DNA from: Streptomyces sp. NRRL S-340
Lineage (GTDB): Bacteria; Actinomycetota; Actinomycetes; Streptomycetales; Streptomycetaceae
Length of the DNA stretch: 64,000 nt
Assembly: GCF_000720185.1 (NCBI RefSeq)
Contig: NZ_JOIY01000006.1
Coordinates: forward strand, 124,001 to 188,000
Direction of reading: 5' to 3'
The position numbers were made by a program, and so were the translations under genes. The notes under the pieces are model-generated. The model worked only from the letters and a program-made list of their open reading frames with translations, made no database searches and was not told the DNA's origin. Positions 1 through 8,278 of this stretch are shown in pieces. How positions within the stretch are numbered: the stretch's first letter is position 1; each line of letters begins with the position of its first letter.

Positions 1-84
1 CTGGCACGGCTGGAGCGGATCGCCTCCTGCCGCGCGGCCGGGGCGGACCTCGCCGAGGGCTACACCGGCTTTCCTCTCGGCTGA
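1..84 (+). CDS. 3' end of an unidentified gene
   Basis: The window opens inside a plus-strand reading frame that ends at a TGA at 82-84. Only 27 codons are present, ending in GYTGFPLG. The codon use is typical Streptomyces (G or C in nearly every third position), so I take it as the C-terminus of a real protein. Too little is visible to name it. It is followed by 227 bases without a gene before the next start. Confidence 0.5.
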   Translation: MARLERIASCRAAGADLAEGYTGFPLG

Positions 85-311
85 TTACGGCCGCCGCCGG
101 GTCCGCCGTCCGGGCCCGGAGGTCTCCGGCTGGTTCCGGACAGGTCGCGGGCCGGTCATGAATGGCCCCGGCCGTCGCCGGGAATCACCCGGCCGCGTAG
201 CGTGTTCCGCAGCACAACGGGGGAAAGATCCTTCCCAGGTAGTAGGGTCGATCCTTTGCCGTTCCATTACTCTTGAGCCAAGGCCGCGACGTGCGGCCAT
301 GGAGGAGTGAG

Positions 312-1238
312 ATGAGGAGCAGAAACCCGGTCTTCTCGCGACGGGGGTTCAGCCGCGACAACGGCTACGCGGGCTTCAACACCGCGCCGCAGGCCGGGGG
401 CCCCGCAGTCGGCACGCAGGGCGGTCCGTACCCGCAGGGCGCTCCGTACGCCCCGCAGGGCGGCAACCCCTACGCGCAGAACCCTTACGCTCAGAACCCC
501 TACGCCCAGCAGGACGTGCAGTACGGCGCGCCGCCGCAGGCCCCGTCCGCCGCCGGCCGCATGACGATGGACGACGTCGTCACCCGCACGGCGTCCACCC
601 TCGGCGTGCTGGTCGTCACGGCCGCGCTCGCCTGGGCGCTGCTGCCGGTCGACGACGCGCACATCAGCCGTTCCTACGGCCTCGGGGTCGGCGCCGCCCT
701 GATCGCGATGGTGCTGGGCTTCGTCCAGTCCTTCAAGCGCAAGGCCTCGCCCGCGCTGATCCTGAGCTACGCGGCCTTCGAGGGCGTGTTCCTCGGCGTG
801 GTCTCCAGCGTCGTCGACAACCGCATCGCCAGCGGCGCCGCCATGCAGGCCGTGATCGGCACGATGGCGGTCTTCGCCGCCGTCCTGGTCGCCTACAAGG
901 CGGGCTGGATCCGCGTCAACCGCCGGTTCTACGGCTTCGTGATGGCCGCCGCACTCGGCTTCGTGCTGCTGATGGTGGTCAACACCCTGTTCGCGGTGTT
1001 CGGCGGCGGTGACGGCCTCGGCTTCCGCAGCGGCGCCCTCGGTGTCGTCTTCGGCGTCATCGGCGTCCTGCTCGGCGCCTGCTTCCTCGCCCTGGACTTC
1101 AAGCAGGTCGAGGACGGGGTCGCCTACGGCGCCCCGCGCGAGGAGGCCTGGCTCGCGGCCTTCGGCCTCACGCTGACGCTGGTGTGGATCTACATGGAGT
1201 TCCTGCGGCTCATCGCGATCCTCAACAGCAACGACTAG
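312..1238 (+). CDS. Bax inhibitor-1/YccA family membrane protein
   Basis: A 308-residue integral membrane protein. The ATG at 312 is chosen because GGAGGAG at 301-307 sits just upstream; an in-frame ATG at 273 has no such site. The first ~85 residues are soluble and low-complexity, with three near-identical NPYAQ units and many Gly, Pro, Tyr and Gln. About seven hydrophobic segments follow from residue ~105 to the end, with short loops, as in the BI-1 (UPF0005/TMBIM) family, and the family-like motif YMEFLRL near the C-terminus. Family members are pH- or calcium-sensitive channels or leaks in the inner membrane; the bacterial role is poorly defined. A very strong hairpin terminator follows 32 bases after the stop, so it is probably transcribed alone. 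Confidence 0.85.
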   Translation: MRSRNPVFSRRGFSRDNGYAGFNTAPQAGGPAVGTQGGPYPQGAPYAPQGGNPYAQNPYAQNPYAQQDVQYGAPPQAPSAAGRMTMDDVVTRTASTLGVLVVTAALAWALLPVDDAHISRSYGLGVGAALIAMVLGFVQSFKRKASPALILSYAAFEGVFLGVVSSVVDNRIASGAAMQAVIGTMAVFAAVLVAYKAGWIRVNRRFYGFVMAAALGFVLLMVVNTLFAVFGGGDGLGFRSGALGVVFGVIGVLLGACFLALDFKQVEDGVAYGAPREEAWLAAFGLTLTLVWIYMEFLRLIAILNSND

Positions 1239-1270
1239 CCCCTCACCCGCCGCGCCGCGGGGAGACGGTA

Positions 1271-1308
1271 CGCGCAAGGGCCCCGGCTTCGGCCGGGGCC
1301 CTTGCGCG
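1271..1308 (+). terminator. Rho-independent terminator of the BI-1 gene
   Basis: A perfect 17-bp inverted repeat (1271-1287 with 1292-1308) closes on a TTCG tetraloop, 32 bases behind the stop at 1238. It also lies downstream of the minus-strand gene ending at 1349, so it can serve both convergent genes. There is no T-run, which is normal in this group. Confidence 0.85.
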
Positions 1309-1348
1309 TGTACGGGCGCACCGCCTGCGCGTTCACCCGTCGCGCCCG

Positions 1349-1576
1349 TCAGAGCAGTTTGCGCGCGGCCCTTCTCAGGTCGTACTCGTGGATGATCGCC
1401 TTCGCGTGGCCGTACGCGAGGTTGTGTTCCTGGCGGAGCCAGCTGAGCCGCTCCTCGAAGCAGAGGGCGGGGCCTTCTTCGACGGTGCGCAGCCAGTCGG
1501 AGACCTCACGACCGGTGCACTGGGGGATGCGGGCGAGCAGATTGCGGTGGGTCTCTTCGGAGAAGACTTGGGACAT
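1349..1576 (-). CDS. small DUF4287-type protein
   Basis: A 75-residue protein starting MSQVFSEETHR. The ATG at 1576 is preferred over longer starts because GGAGG lies six bases upstream on the minus strand. The sequence is charged and helical, with HNLAYGHAKAIIHEYDLRRA near the C-terminus; this fits my memory of the short DUF4287 family (function unknown, often in actinobacteria). It converges on the BI-1 gene and shares its terminator region. There is no signal peptide or membrane segment, so a cytoplasmic location is expected. Confidence 0.65.
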   Translation of the reverse strand: MSQVFSEETHRNLLARIPQCTGREVSDWLRTVEEGPALCFEERLSWLRQEHNLAYGHAKAIIHEYDLRRAARKLL

Positions 1577-1674
1577 CGGCGCCTCCGGACGCTTTCGAAG
1601 CCGGTCCTTCACGACACCGTGCCCGAGCGGCGGCGCGTTGGCAACAGTCCGGGTGCGGCGCGTAGTCTCGCGGC

Positions 1675-1986
1675 GTGGTGGACACGACATCTCTGACCCG
1701 GGCAGTGGATCACTTCGCCGACCGTCTGAGGGCGGCTCCGCAGAGCCGGCTCCAGCGCGCGGGCGCCGCCGAGGCGCTGGGGCTGGCCAGGGAGTTCGCC
1801 CGGCGGGCGCAACTGCTGGAGGATCCCGGGGCCGAGCCGCGCGAGATGCCCGACGCCGGGATGTTCGCGGCGGCGGACCAGGTGACCGTCGCCGGACACG
1901 ATCTGGCGCTCCTGCTCACCAGCGAGGCCGAGGTCGAGGAGGCGGTACGGCTGGTGGAGGAGGCACAGAAACGCGCGGGCGTGTGA
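1675..1986 (+). CDS. small helical hypothetical protein, leaderless
   Basis: A 103-residue, mostly helical, Ala/Arg/Glu-rich cytoplasmic protein that I do not recognise. It runs divergently from the DUF4287-type gene (99 bases between the starts). No ribosome binding site precedes the GTG at 1675, but a -10-like TAGTCT at 1663-1668 ends six bases before it, placing the expected transcription start on or next to the GTG. A leaderless mRNA is therefore likely. A second GTG directly follows and could also serve. The C-terminal third has a heptad-like EAEVEEAVRLVEEAQ stretch that may be a short coiled coil. Confidence 0.65.
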   Translation: MVDTTSLTRAVDHFADRLRAAPQSRLQRAGAAEALGLAREFARRAQLLEDPGAEPREMPDAGMFAAADQVTVAGHDLALLLTSEAEVEEAVRLVEEAQKRAGV

Positions 1987-2021
1987 CCGCCCGCGCGATG
2001 AGGACACACCGGGTCCGCCGG

Positions 2022-2852
2022 TCAGAGCGAGGCGATGATCCGGTCCGCCAGGATGTACACGTTCTCCTCGCCGCAGGCGAAGGTCAGGGTGTAGGCGCCC
2101 GACACGCCCGAGCCGCCCAGCAGCACCGGGGACTCGCCCGCCTGCAGCGCCGCGGCCAGCCGCTCCGCGGTCTCGCGGTGGCCCGGGGTCATGCACAGCG
2201 TCGTACCGTCGGCGAAGACGTACACGTCGAGGGTGCCCAGCGGGCCCGGGCGGACGTCGGCCAGCGCCACCCGCGCGTCGGCCAGCTCCTCCAGCGTGGC
2301 GACGGTGCGCTCGTGGTCGCCCACGACCGGGGAGGGGTGCGGGGTGAAGTCCGGGTGCGAGGGGTGGCGGCGGCGGGCCGCGGCCAGCTCCGGGGAGTCG
2401 CCCGCGGTGCCCGCGGCCGGGTCCTTGCCGGCCAGACCGGAGAACTCGTCGGCCTCCGCGCCGGACTCGGTCACCGGCTCCAGGTACTCCTCCAGACCGG
2501 CCAGGTCCGCCTGGCGCGGCAGGAACAGCTCGCTGTCGGGCAGTCCGAGCAGGGAAGGGGTGTCGGCGGCGTCCCGGGCCTCCTGGGCGGCCCAGAAGGC
2601 GCGCGCCTCGGCCAGTTCCCGCTCCCGCTCCTCCGCGAGCGCCTGGACCACGGCGGTGCGTATCTGCTCGGTGTCCGCGTGCCCGCGGGCGGCGGGCAGC
2701 AGGGCGCGTGCGGTGACGGCGTGGTTCTCGGCGAGCTGGTTCTGCAGGGCCGTGACCTGGCGGCGCAGGGCGAAGAGGGTGCGCAGGACGGCGACGCCCA
2801 CGGCGCCGGTGGCGGCCGTGGTGACCAGCAGGGCGATGGGCATGGCGCTCAC
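2022..2852 (-). CDS. membrane-anchored hypothetical protein
   Basis: A 276-residue protein. The GTG at 2852 is preferred because GGGAG lies about eight bases upstream; the ATG three codons in is too far away. Residues 4-28 form one hydrophobic segment followed by Arg, i.e. a signal anchor. A helical, Glu/Arg-rich region (~28-105) follows, then a Pro/Ala/Gly linker, and a C-terminal alpha/beta domain (~180-276) with the pattern GTLDVYVFADGTTLCMTPG and a closing YILADRIIASL. No family is recognised. The promoter region carries an 8-bp inverted repeat at 2896-2922. Confidence 0.75.
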   Translation of the reverse strand: MSAMPIALLVTTAATGAVGVAVLRTLFALRRQVTALQNQLAENHAVTARALLPAARGHADTEQIRTAVVQALAEERERELAEARAFWAAQEARDAADTPSLLGLPDSELFLPRQADLAGLEEYLEPVTESGAEADEFSGLAGKDPAAGTAGDSPELAAARRRHPSHPDFTPHPSPVVGDHERTVATLEELADARVALADVRPGPLGTLDVYVFADGTTLCMTPGHRETAERLAAALQAGESPVLLGGSGVSGAYTLTFACGEENVYILADRIIASL

Positions 2853-2895
2853 TGACGTACTCCCGGGTTCATGGTCGACCCCCGACTTCCTACAT

Positions 2896-2922
2896 CAGCT
2901 TGAAGGGTGGACTATCAAGCTG
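2896..2922. promoter_or_regulatory. 8-bp inverted repeat, candidate operator
   Basis: CAGCTTGA (2896-2903) and TCAAGCTG (2915-2922) form a perfect inverted repeat with an 11-base spacer, 44 bases upstream of the membrane-anchored hypothetical gene that starts at 2852. The size and spacing fit a dimeric regulator site. The rest of the gene-free stretch 2853-3166 holds a GGAGATCTCC palindrome (3003-3012) and the thiolase terminator. Confidence 0.4.
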
Positions 2923-3056
2923 TCAGTGCGTAACGTCACGAAACGGACAGGAATGTGGCGCGCGGGACGCTTGAGCCGCCTGTGGGGCCATCGCTGACCT
3001 GCGGAGATCTCCTCCCCGAGGGAGATAGGTCACACTCTGGGGGAGATTGGATCACA

Positions 3057-3099
3057 GAACGGCCCGGAATCCGGGAGTTTTCCGGATTCCGGGCCGTTC
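3057..3099 (-). terminator. terminator of the thiolase gene
   Basis: An 18-bp perfect stem (3057-3074 with 3082-3099) with a seven-base loop lies 68 bases behind the stop of the minus-strand thiolase gene at 3167. Confidence 0.85.
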
Positions 3100-3166
3100 C
3101 TTCACGGTGGGTGCTATGGCGGCCACTGACGGTGCATCAAGTGGCGGTGTCGGTGGGGCGGGAGGG

Positions 3167-4387
3167 TCAGCTGAGGCGCTCGACGACCATCGCCATGCCC
3201 TGGCCACCGCCGACGCACATCGTCTCCAGGCCGAACTGCTTGTCGTGCCACTGCAGGGAGTTGATCAGCGTGCCGGTGATCCGCGCGCCGGTCATGCCGA
3301 ACGGGTGGCCGACCGCGATGGCGCCGCCGTTGACGTTGAGCTTGTCGAGGTCGATGCCGAGGTCGCGGTAGGAGGGGATCACCTGGGCGGCGAACGCCTC
3401 GTTGATCTCCACCAGGTCGATGTCGCCGATGGTCAGACCGGCCCGCTGCAGCGCCTGCCTGCTGGCCTCGACCGGGCCGAGGCCCATGATCTCCGGGGAC
3501 AGGCCGGAGACGCCGGTGGAGACGATCCGGGCGAGCGGGGTCAGGCCCAGCTCGCGGGCCTTCGTGTCGGACATGATGACGAGCGCGGCGGCGCCGTCGT
3601 TGAGCGGACAGCAGTTGCCAGCGGTGACCAGGCCGTCGGGGCGGAAGACCGGCTTGAGCCCGGCCACGCCCTCCATGGTCACGCCGGCGCGCGGGCCGTC
3701 GTCCTTGCCGACGACCGTGCCGTCGGGCAGCGTCACCGGCGTGATCTCCCGCTCCCAGAAGCCGTTCTTGATGGCCTGCTCGGCCAGGTTCTGCGAGCGG
3801 ACGCCGAACTCGTCCATGTCCTGGCGGGTGACGCCCTTGAGCCGGGCCAGGTTCTCGGCGGTCTGGCCCATCGCGATGTAGGCGTCCGGGACCAGGCCGT
3901 CCTCGCGCGGGTCGTGCCAGGTCGTGCCCTCCTGCTCGGCGACGGCGGCGGTACGGGCCTCCGCCTCGGCGAAGAACGGGTTGTGCGTGTCCGGCAGGCT
4001 GTCGGAGTTGCCCTTGGTGAAGCGGGAGACCATCTCGACACCGGCCGAGATGAAGACGTCGCCCTCGCCCGCCTTGATGGCGTGCAGTGCCATGCGGGAG
4101 GTCTGCAGCGAGGAGGAGCAGTACCGGGTGATCGTGCAGCCGGGCAGGTGGTCCATGCCCATCTGCACGGCGACGATCCGGCCGAGGTTGTTGCCCTGCT
4201 CGCCGCCGGGCAGACCGCAGCCGAGCATCAGGTCGTCGATGTCCCGCGGGTCCAGCTCGGGGACCTTGGCGAGCGCGGCCTGGATGATCGTGGCGGTGAG
4301 GTCGTCCGGGCGCAGGTCCTTGAGGGAGCCCTTGAAGGCGCGGCCGATGGGCGAGCGGGCGGTCGAGACGATGACGGCTTCGGGCAT
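3167..4387 (-). CDS. acetyl-CoA C-acyltransferase (thiolase)
   Basis: A 406-residue thiolase that cleaves 3-oxoacyl-CoA in fatty-acid beta-oxidation, or condenses acyl-CoAs in the reverse direction. All thiolase landmarks are present: the nucleophilic Cys near residue 90 in TRYCSSSLQT, the NEAFAA motif, the His motif GGAIAVGHPFGMTGAR and the second Cys in CVGGGQGMAM. Length is normal for the family. The ATG at 4387 is chosen over the adjacent GTG (4390) because GGAG lies five bases before the ATG. It has its own terminator and no co-directional neighbour close by, so it is probably monocistronic. An AAGCGCTT palindrome at 4494-4501, about 107 bases upstream, may be an operator. Confidence 0.93.
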   Translation of the reverse strand: MPEAVIVSTARSPIGRAFKGSLKDLRPDDLTATIIQAALAKVPELDPRDIDDLMLGCGLPGGEQGNNLGRIVAVQMGMDHLPGCTITRYCSSSLQTSRMALHAIKAGEGDVFISAGVEMVSRFTKGNSDSLPDTHNPFFAEAEARTAAVAEQEGTTWHDPREDGLVPDAYIAMGQTAENLARLKGVTRQDMDEFGVRSQNLAEQAIKNGFWEREITPVTLPDGTVVGKDDGPRAGVTMEGVAGLKPVFRPDGLVTAGNCCPLNDGAAALVIMSDTKARELGLTPLARIVSTGVSGLSPEIMGLGPVEASRQALQRAGLTIGDIDLVEINEAFAAQVIPSYRDLGIDLDKLNVNGGAIAVGHPFGMTGARITGTLINSLQWHDKQFGLETMCVGGGQGMAMVVERLS

Positions 4388-4493
4388 CACGGCTCCACGG
4401 GAGGGGGAGAGGGCGGGCAGGGCTGGATGGGAAGTTACCCGTACGTATGGTCCTGGTCACGGGGATCGCGGTGTGACCCTGACCGCAGTTTTC

Positions 4494-4501
4494 TAAGCGC
4501 T
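4494..4501. promoter_or_regulatory. AAGCGCTT palindrome upstream of the thiolase
   Basis: A perfect 8-bp palindrome lies within an unusually AT-rich patch (TTTTCTAAGCGCTTGCTTTG) upstream of the thiolase. Palindromes of this kind occur at TetR-type regulator sites before acyl-CoA metabolism genes; that link is an inference here. Confidence 0.3.
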
Positions 4502-4533
4502 TGCTTTGCTGTGGGGTGGACGATCGGCGAGGT

Positions 4534-4611
4534 GCCGCCGCGCCGCCGCGCCGCCGCGCCGCTGGGCCGCCGCGCCGCTGGGCCGCCGCGCCGCTGGGCC
4601 GCCGGGCCGCG
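4534..4611. repeat. GC-only direct repeats behind the SGNH esterase gene
   Basis: Tandem, slightly degenerate copies of an 18-base unit (CGCCGCTGGGCCGCCGCG) end ten bases before the stop of the minus-strand SGNH gene at 4621. The track contains almost only G and C and has no open function. Several other genes in this window have similar repeats directly behind their stops. Confidence 0.7.
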
Positions 4612-4620
4612 GTGGCTCGT

Positions 4621-5646
4621 TCACGCCGAGGGGGTGACCTGGGCCGGGCCGGGTTCCGGGACCCGCCGGCGCCGGCGCCGTTTGAGCAGGGCCCAGGGGC
4701 CGCGCGGGCCGGTCGGCATCGCGGCCGCGACCTCCGTACCCGCCTCGGACGCCGCCTCCGCCGCCGCCCGCGCCACCGGCAGGAAGCCCTCGCGCCGCGA
4801 CACGTCCGGCCGTTCCTCCTCCGCCGGCCACAGGCCGAGCGCCGCGCACACCGTCGGCAGCACCGCCATCGCCGCCGTGGCGTACCCCTCGGCGGACGGG
4901 TGGTAGTTGTCGGGGCCGAACAGCTCGCGCGGGTTGGCCGCGAACTCCGGGCCCAGCAGATCGCCCAGCGACACGGTACGGCCGCCCTGCTCCACCACCC
5001 CGATCGTCTGCGCCGCCGCCAGTTGCCGTGAGGCGCGCCGGGCCAGGTAGCGCAGCGGCTGCTGCACCGGCTCGATCGTGCCCAGGTCGGGGCAGGTGCC
5101 GACCACCACTTCCGCCCCGGCCGTGCGCAGCCGCCGTACCGCCGCCGACAGATGGCGCACCGAACGCGTCGGCGGCATCCGGTGGGTGACGTCGTTCGCG
5201 CCGATCATGATCACGCAGACGTCCGGCACCTGGTCCGGGTCGGCCAGCACCAGGGCCACCTGGCGGTCCAGGTCGTCGGAGCGGGCGCCGGGCACCGCGA
5301 CGTTGCGCAGCCGCACCGGACGCTCGGCCACCGCTGCCAGCCCGGACGCCAGCAGCGCGCCCGGGGTCTGCCCGGCCCGGTGGACGCCCTGCCCCGCGGC
5401 CGTGGAGTCACCGAGCATGGTCAGCCGCAGCGGCGGTGCGCCGGGGGTGTCGTAGCCCTGGCCGTACAGACCGGAGGCGACCGGTACGTGGTTGTCCGCG
5501 CCGTTGCCCACATGGCGCCTGGCCATCTGCACCTCGGCCACCAGCAGTCCCACGGCGGCGGCCCCGACCAGCCCCAGCCCGCCGCCCCCGTACGCGGCGC
5601 CGGCCGCGATCCGCCGGGCCACCCGCGCCCTCGACATGCTCGTCAT
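4621..5646 (-). CDS. secreted or membrane-anchored SGNH/GDSL hydrolase
   Basis: A 341-residue predicted esterase. The ATG at 5646 has GGAGG ten bases upstream. After a basic start there is a hydrophobic segment (~residues 10-38) that acts as signal peptide or anchor, so the enzyme faces outside. The SGNH blocks are visible: GDSTAAGQG with the nucleophilic Ser, a central VPGARSDDLDRQ block, GANDVTHR and the Asp/His block DNYHPSAEGY. The C-terminal ~70 residues are Ala/Glu/Arg-rich and probably disordered. The substrate cannot be told; family members hydrolyse acyl or acetyl esters on lipids or polysaccharides. It is divergent from the cystathionine beta-synthase gene. Confidence 0.85.
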   Translation of the reverse strand: MTSMSRARVARRIAAGAAYGGGGLGLVGAAAVGLLVAEVQMARRHVGNGADNHVPVASGLYGQGYDTPGAPPLRLTMLGDSTAAGQGVHRAGQTPGALLASGLAAVAERPVRLRNVAVPGARSDDLDRQVALVLADPDQVPDVCVIMIGANDVTHRMPPTRSVRHLSAAVRRLRTAGAEVVVGTCPDLGTIEPVQQPLRYLARRASRQLAAAQTIGVVEQGGRTVSLGDLLGPEFAANPRELFGPDNYHPSAEGYATAAMAVLPTVCAALGLWPAEEERPDVSRREGFLPVARAAAEAASEAGTEVAAAMPTGPRGPWALLKRRRRRRVPEPGPAQVTPSA

Positions 5647-5805
5647 GCCGCCGCCACCTCCCGCATAGCCGTCCACTCAGTCCTTGCCCCGTACCGACCG
5701 TCGCCCAATCTCGACAGGGAGTGAACAGCCGCCCCGGGCGGAGTCCCAGCCTTTAGGCTGGCGGAACCACCACGACCACACCTTTTGCAGCGACCGGAGA
5801 CAACG

Positions 5806-7197
5806 GTGCGATTCCACGACTCGATGATCAGCCTCGTCGGCAACACCCCGCTGGTACGGCTCAACAGCGTCACCAAGGGCATCAAGGCGACCGTCCTGGC
5901 CAAGGTCGAGTACTTCAACCCGGGCGGCTCCGTGAAGGACCGCATCGCCCTGCGCATGATCGAGGCGGCCGAGAAGAGCGGCGAGCTGCGGCCGGGCGGC
6001 ACCATCGTCGAGCCGACCAGCGGGAACACCGGGGTCGGCCTGGCCATCGTGGCCCAGCAGAAGGGCTACAAGTGCATCTTCGTCTGCCCGGACAAGGTCT
6101 CCACCGACAAGATCAACGTGCTGCGCGCCTACGGGGCGGAGGTCGTGGTGTGCCCGACGGCCGTGGCGCCCGAGCACCCGGACTCCTACTACAACGTCTC
6201 CGACCGCCTCGTGCGTGAGACCCCCGGCGCCTGGAAGCCCGACCAGTACTCCAACCCGAACAACCCGCTCTCGCACTATCACTCCACCGGCCCCGAGCTG
6301 TGGGAGCAGACCGAGGGCAGGATCACCCACTTCGTGGCGGGCGTCGGCACCGGCGGCACCATCTCCGGCACCGGCCGCTACCTCAAGGACGTCAGCGACG
6401 GCCGGGTCAAGGTCGTCGGCGCCGACCCCGAGGGCTCGGTGTACTCCGGCGGCTCCGGGCGGCCGTACCTCGTCGAGGGCGTGGGCGAGGACTTCTGGCC
6501 CACCGCCTACGACCGGGACGTGGCCGACGAGATCGTCGCCGTCTCCGACAAGGACTCCTTCCAGATGACCCGCCGCCTGGCCAAGGAGGAGGGCCTGCTG
6601 GTCGGCGGCTCCTGCGGCATGGCGGTCGTCGCGGCGCTCGAGGTGGCCGGGCGGCTCGGCCCGGACGACGTCGTCGTGGTGCTGCTGCCGGACAGCGGAC
6701 GCGGGTACCTCTCGAAGATCTTCAACGACGAGTGGATGGCCGACTACGGCTTCCTGGAGGACGAGGGCCCGAGCGCCCGCGTCGGCGACGTGCTCAGCGA
6801 CAAGGAGGGCGGTTCCATCCCCTCTCTGGTCCACATGCACCCCGATGAGACGGTCGGTCAGGCCATCGAGGTGCTGCGCGAGTACGGCGTCTCGCAGATG
6901 CCCATCGTGAAGCCGGGCGCCGGTCACCCCGACGTCATGGCCGCCGAGGTGGTCGGCTCCGTCGTCGAACGCGAGCTGCTGGACGCCCTGTTCACCAAGC
7001 GGGCCTCGCTGGAGGACCCGCTGGAGAAGCACCTGTGCGCCCCGCTGCCCCAGGTCGGCTCGGGCGAGCCGGTCGCCGACCTGATGACGGTGCTCGGCAC
7101 CGCGGACGCGGCGATCGTCCTGGTGGAGGGCAAGCCGACCGGTGTGGTCAGCCGTCAGGACCTGCTGGCCTTCCTCGCCAAGGGCGGCAAGCAGTAG
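5806..7197 (+). CDS. cbs: cystathionine beta-synthase (PLP domain plus CBS pair)
   Basis: A 463-residue enzyme that joins serine and homocysteine to cystathionine in the transsulfuration route to cysteine. The GTG at 5806 has GGAG six bases upstream. The N-terminal ~330 residues are a type II PLP enzyme: the Schiff-base lysine is Lys44 in NPGGSVKDR, followed by the SGNTGVG substrate loop, the GTGGT phosphate loop and GGSCGMA. Residues ~340-463 hold two CBS motifs, a Bateman module that in relatives senses adenosyl ligands; it ends with GVVSRQDLLAFL. O-acetylserine sulfhydrylase is the alternative, but the CBS tail and length favour this call. It fits with the cysteine dioxygenase at 52 kb as the degradative arm of cysteine metabolism. 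Confidence 0.9.
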   Translation: MRFHDSMISLVGNTPLVRLNSVTKGIKATVLAKVEYFNPGGSVKDRIALRMIEAAEKSGELRPGGTIVEPTSGNTGVGLAIVAQQKGYKCIFVCPDKVSTDKINVLRAYGAEVVVCPTAVAPEHPDSYYNVSDRLVRETPGAWKPDQYSNPNNPLSHYHSTGPELWEQTEGRITHFVAGVGTGGTISGTGRYLKDVSDGRVKVVGADPEGSVYSGGSGRPYLVEGVGEDFWPTAYDRDVADEIVAVSDKDSFQMTRRLAKEEGLLVGGSCGMAVVAALEVAGRLGPDDVVVVLLPDSGRGYLSKIFNDEWMADYGFLEDEGPSARVGDVLSDKEGGSIPSLVHMHPDETVGQAIEVLREYGVSQMPIVKPGAGHPDVMAAEVVGSVVERELLDALFTKRASLEDPLEKHLCAPLPQVGSGEPVADLMTVLGTADAAIVLVEGKPTGVVSRQDLLAFLAKGGKQ

Positions 7198-7651
7198 CAG
7201 ACGCCCGGTGCGAGCAGGAGCGGACGCCCGGTGAACGGGGGCGGCCCGGCCCGGGGGAACGCGCGGTGACCTGCGGCCGAGGGGCGGTCGCGCAAGCGCT
7301 ACGCGCGTGTCACGTGCCCGCAGCACCCGCTTAACACGCGTCCGGCACAGTGGTGGTCGTCGGCAGGGAGGCGGGGCCACCGCCCGGGCGTCACGGCACG
7401 CTCCGGGAAGGCACTTCCTCCGGGCCGGCGACCCGATACGGCGTCAAGGACAACCGGAGCGGCTCCCGGACCTCCATGGACGCCCGGACGCAGGGCCCGG
7501 CCTGACCCGGCCCGCGTCCCCCGCGGGGACCGCCGTCGTCCCGCCCCCCAGTGCTGGGGGTGCGGCGGTCCCCGCGCACCTCTCCTGTCTCCTGTGGCGG
7601 GCCCGCGCACCTTCTCCGGCGGCGCCGCACGGGCCGGCCGCGCATCGTGCT

Positions 7652-7843
7652 TGCCTGGTGCCGGCTGCCTGTCGTGTTTGCTTGCCTGGTGCCGGCCGCC
7701 CGCCGTGGCCGCCTGCCTCGGTGTCAGTCGCCTGCCGCGCCTACCTGCCCGGTGCCGGCTGCCTGTCGTGCCTGACTGCCTGGTGCCGGCCGCCCGCCGT
7801 GACTGCCTGCCCGGTGCCGGCCGCCGGCCGTTCCTGCCTCGTG
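7652..7843. repeat. 31-bp tandem repeat array
   Basis: The gene-free stretch 7198-7843 ends in an array of about six degenerate 31-bp units. The conserved block TGCC(T/C)GGTGCCGGC recurs at 7652, 7683, 7746, 7777 and 7808; a variant unit begins at 7714. The array runs up to the stop codon of the minus-strand gene at 7844, and the variant unit copies the stop-proximal string GTGTCAGTCG. The remainder (7198-7650) shows no gene or clear hairpin. Confidence 0.75.
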
Positions 7844-8278
7844 TCAGTCGTCCCAGTCGTCGTTCCCGGAGGGGCGGCGGCGCCGGCCGAAGAGGCCCGG
7901 GTTGGTCCGGGCGGCCTGGACGGCGTTGACGCCGACGATCCCGGCCCAGGCCACGATCAGGCCGGGCAGGTGGGCGGTGCCGGCACCGATGGCGGAGAGC
8001 GGCACGGCCAGCACCAGGGAGACGATGCCGAAGCCGAAACGCTCGCCGAAGGAGTCGGTGGCCCGGGGCGAGCGGGCGCCGCGGGTCGCCGTCATCTGCT
8101 GCTCGGCGAGGTGACGCCGCAGGCGGCGCTCCACGGCGCCGTCGATGCGCTGGTCGACCTTCTCCAGGAACGAGTCGACCAGCGCGGACTCGTACTCGGC
8201 GCCCAGTTCCCCGCGGGCCTGCAGGGTGGCGTTGAGTTCCTTCTTCAGATCGGTGTCCCGCGTGTCCATTCCGGTCAT
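7844..8278 (-). CDS. two-helix membrane protein, leaderless
   Basis: A 144-residue protein I do not recognise. The first ~65 residues are a charged amphipathic helix (LDKVDQ-type heptads, then RRLRRHL), likely a coiled coil on the cytoplasmic face. Two hydrophobic segments follow (~85-102 and ~104-122), then an Arg-rich, acidic-ending tail (GNDDWDD). The ATG at 8278 has no ribosome binding site, but TAGCCT lies seven bases upstream on the minus strand, so the mRNA is probably leaderless. In-frame codons further upstream have no conserved-looking sequence and were not used. Confidence 0.7.
   Translation of the reverse strand: MTGMDTRDTDLKKELNATLQARGELGAEYESALVDSFLEKVDQRIDGAVERRLRRHLAEQQMTATRGARSPRATDSFGERFGFGIVSLVLAVPLSAIGAGTAHLPGLIVAWAGIVGVNAVQAARTNPGLFGRRRRPSGNDDWDD

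Noticed and set aside
3114..4460. Alternative minus-strand frame across the thiolase gene
   Set aside because: The other frame has the full thiolase motif set; this one is Arg/Gly/Pro noise.
5677..7380. 567-codon minus-strand frame opposite cystathionine beta-synthase
   Set aside because: Antisense shadow of an enzyme with complete PLP and CBS motifs.
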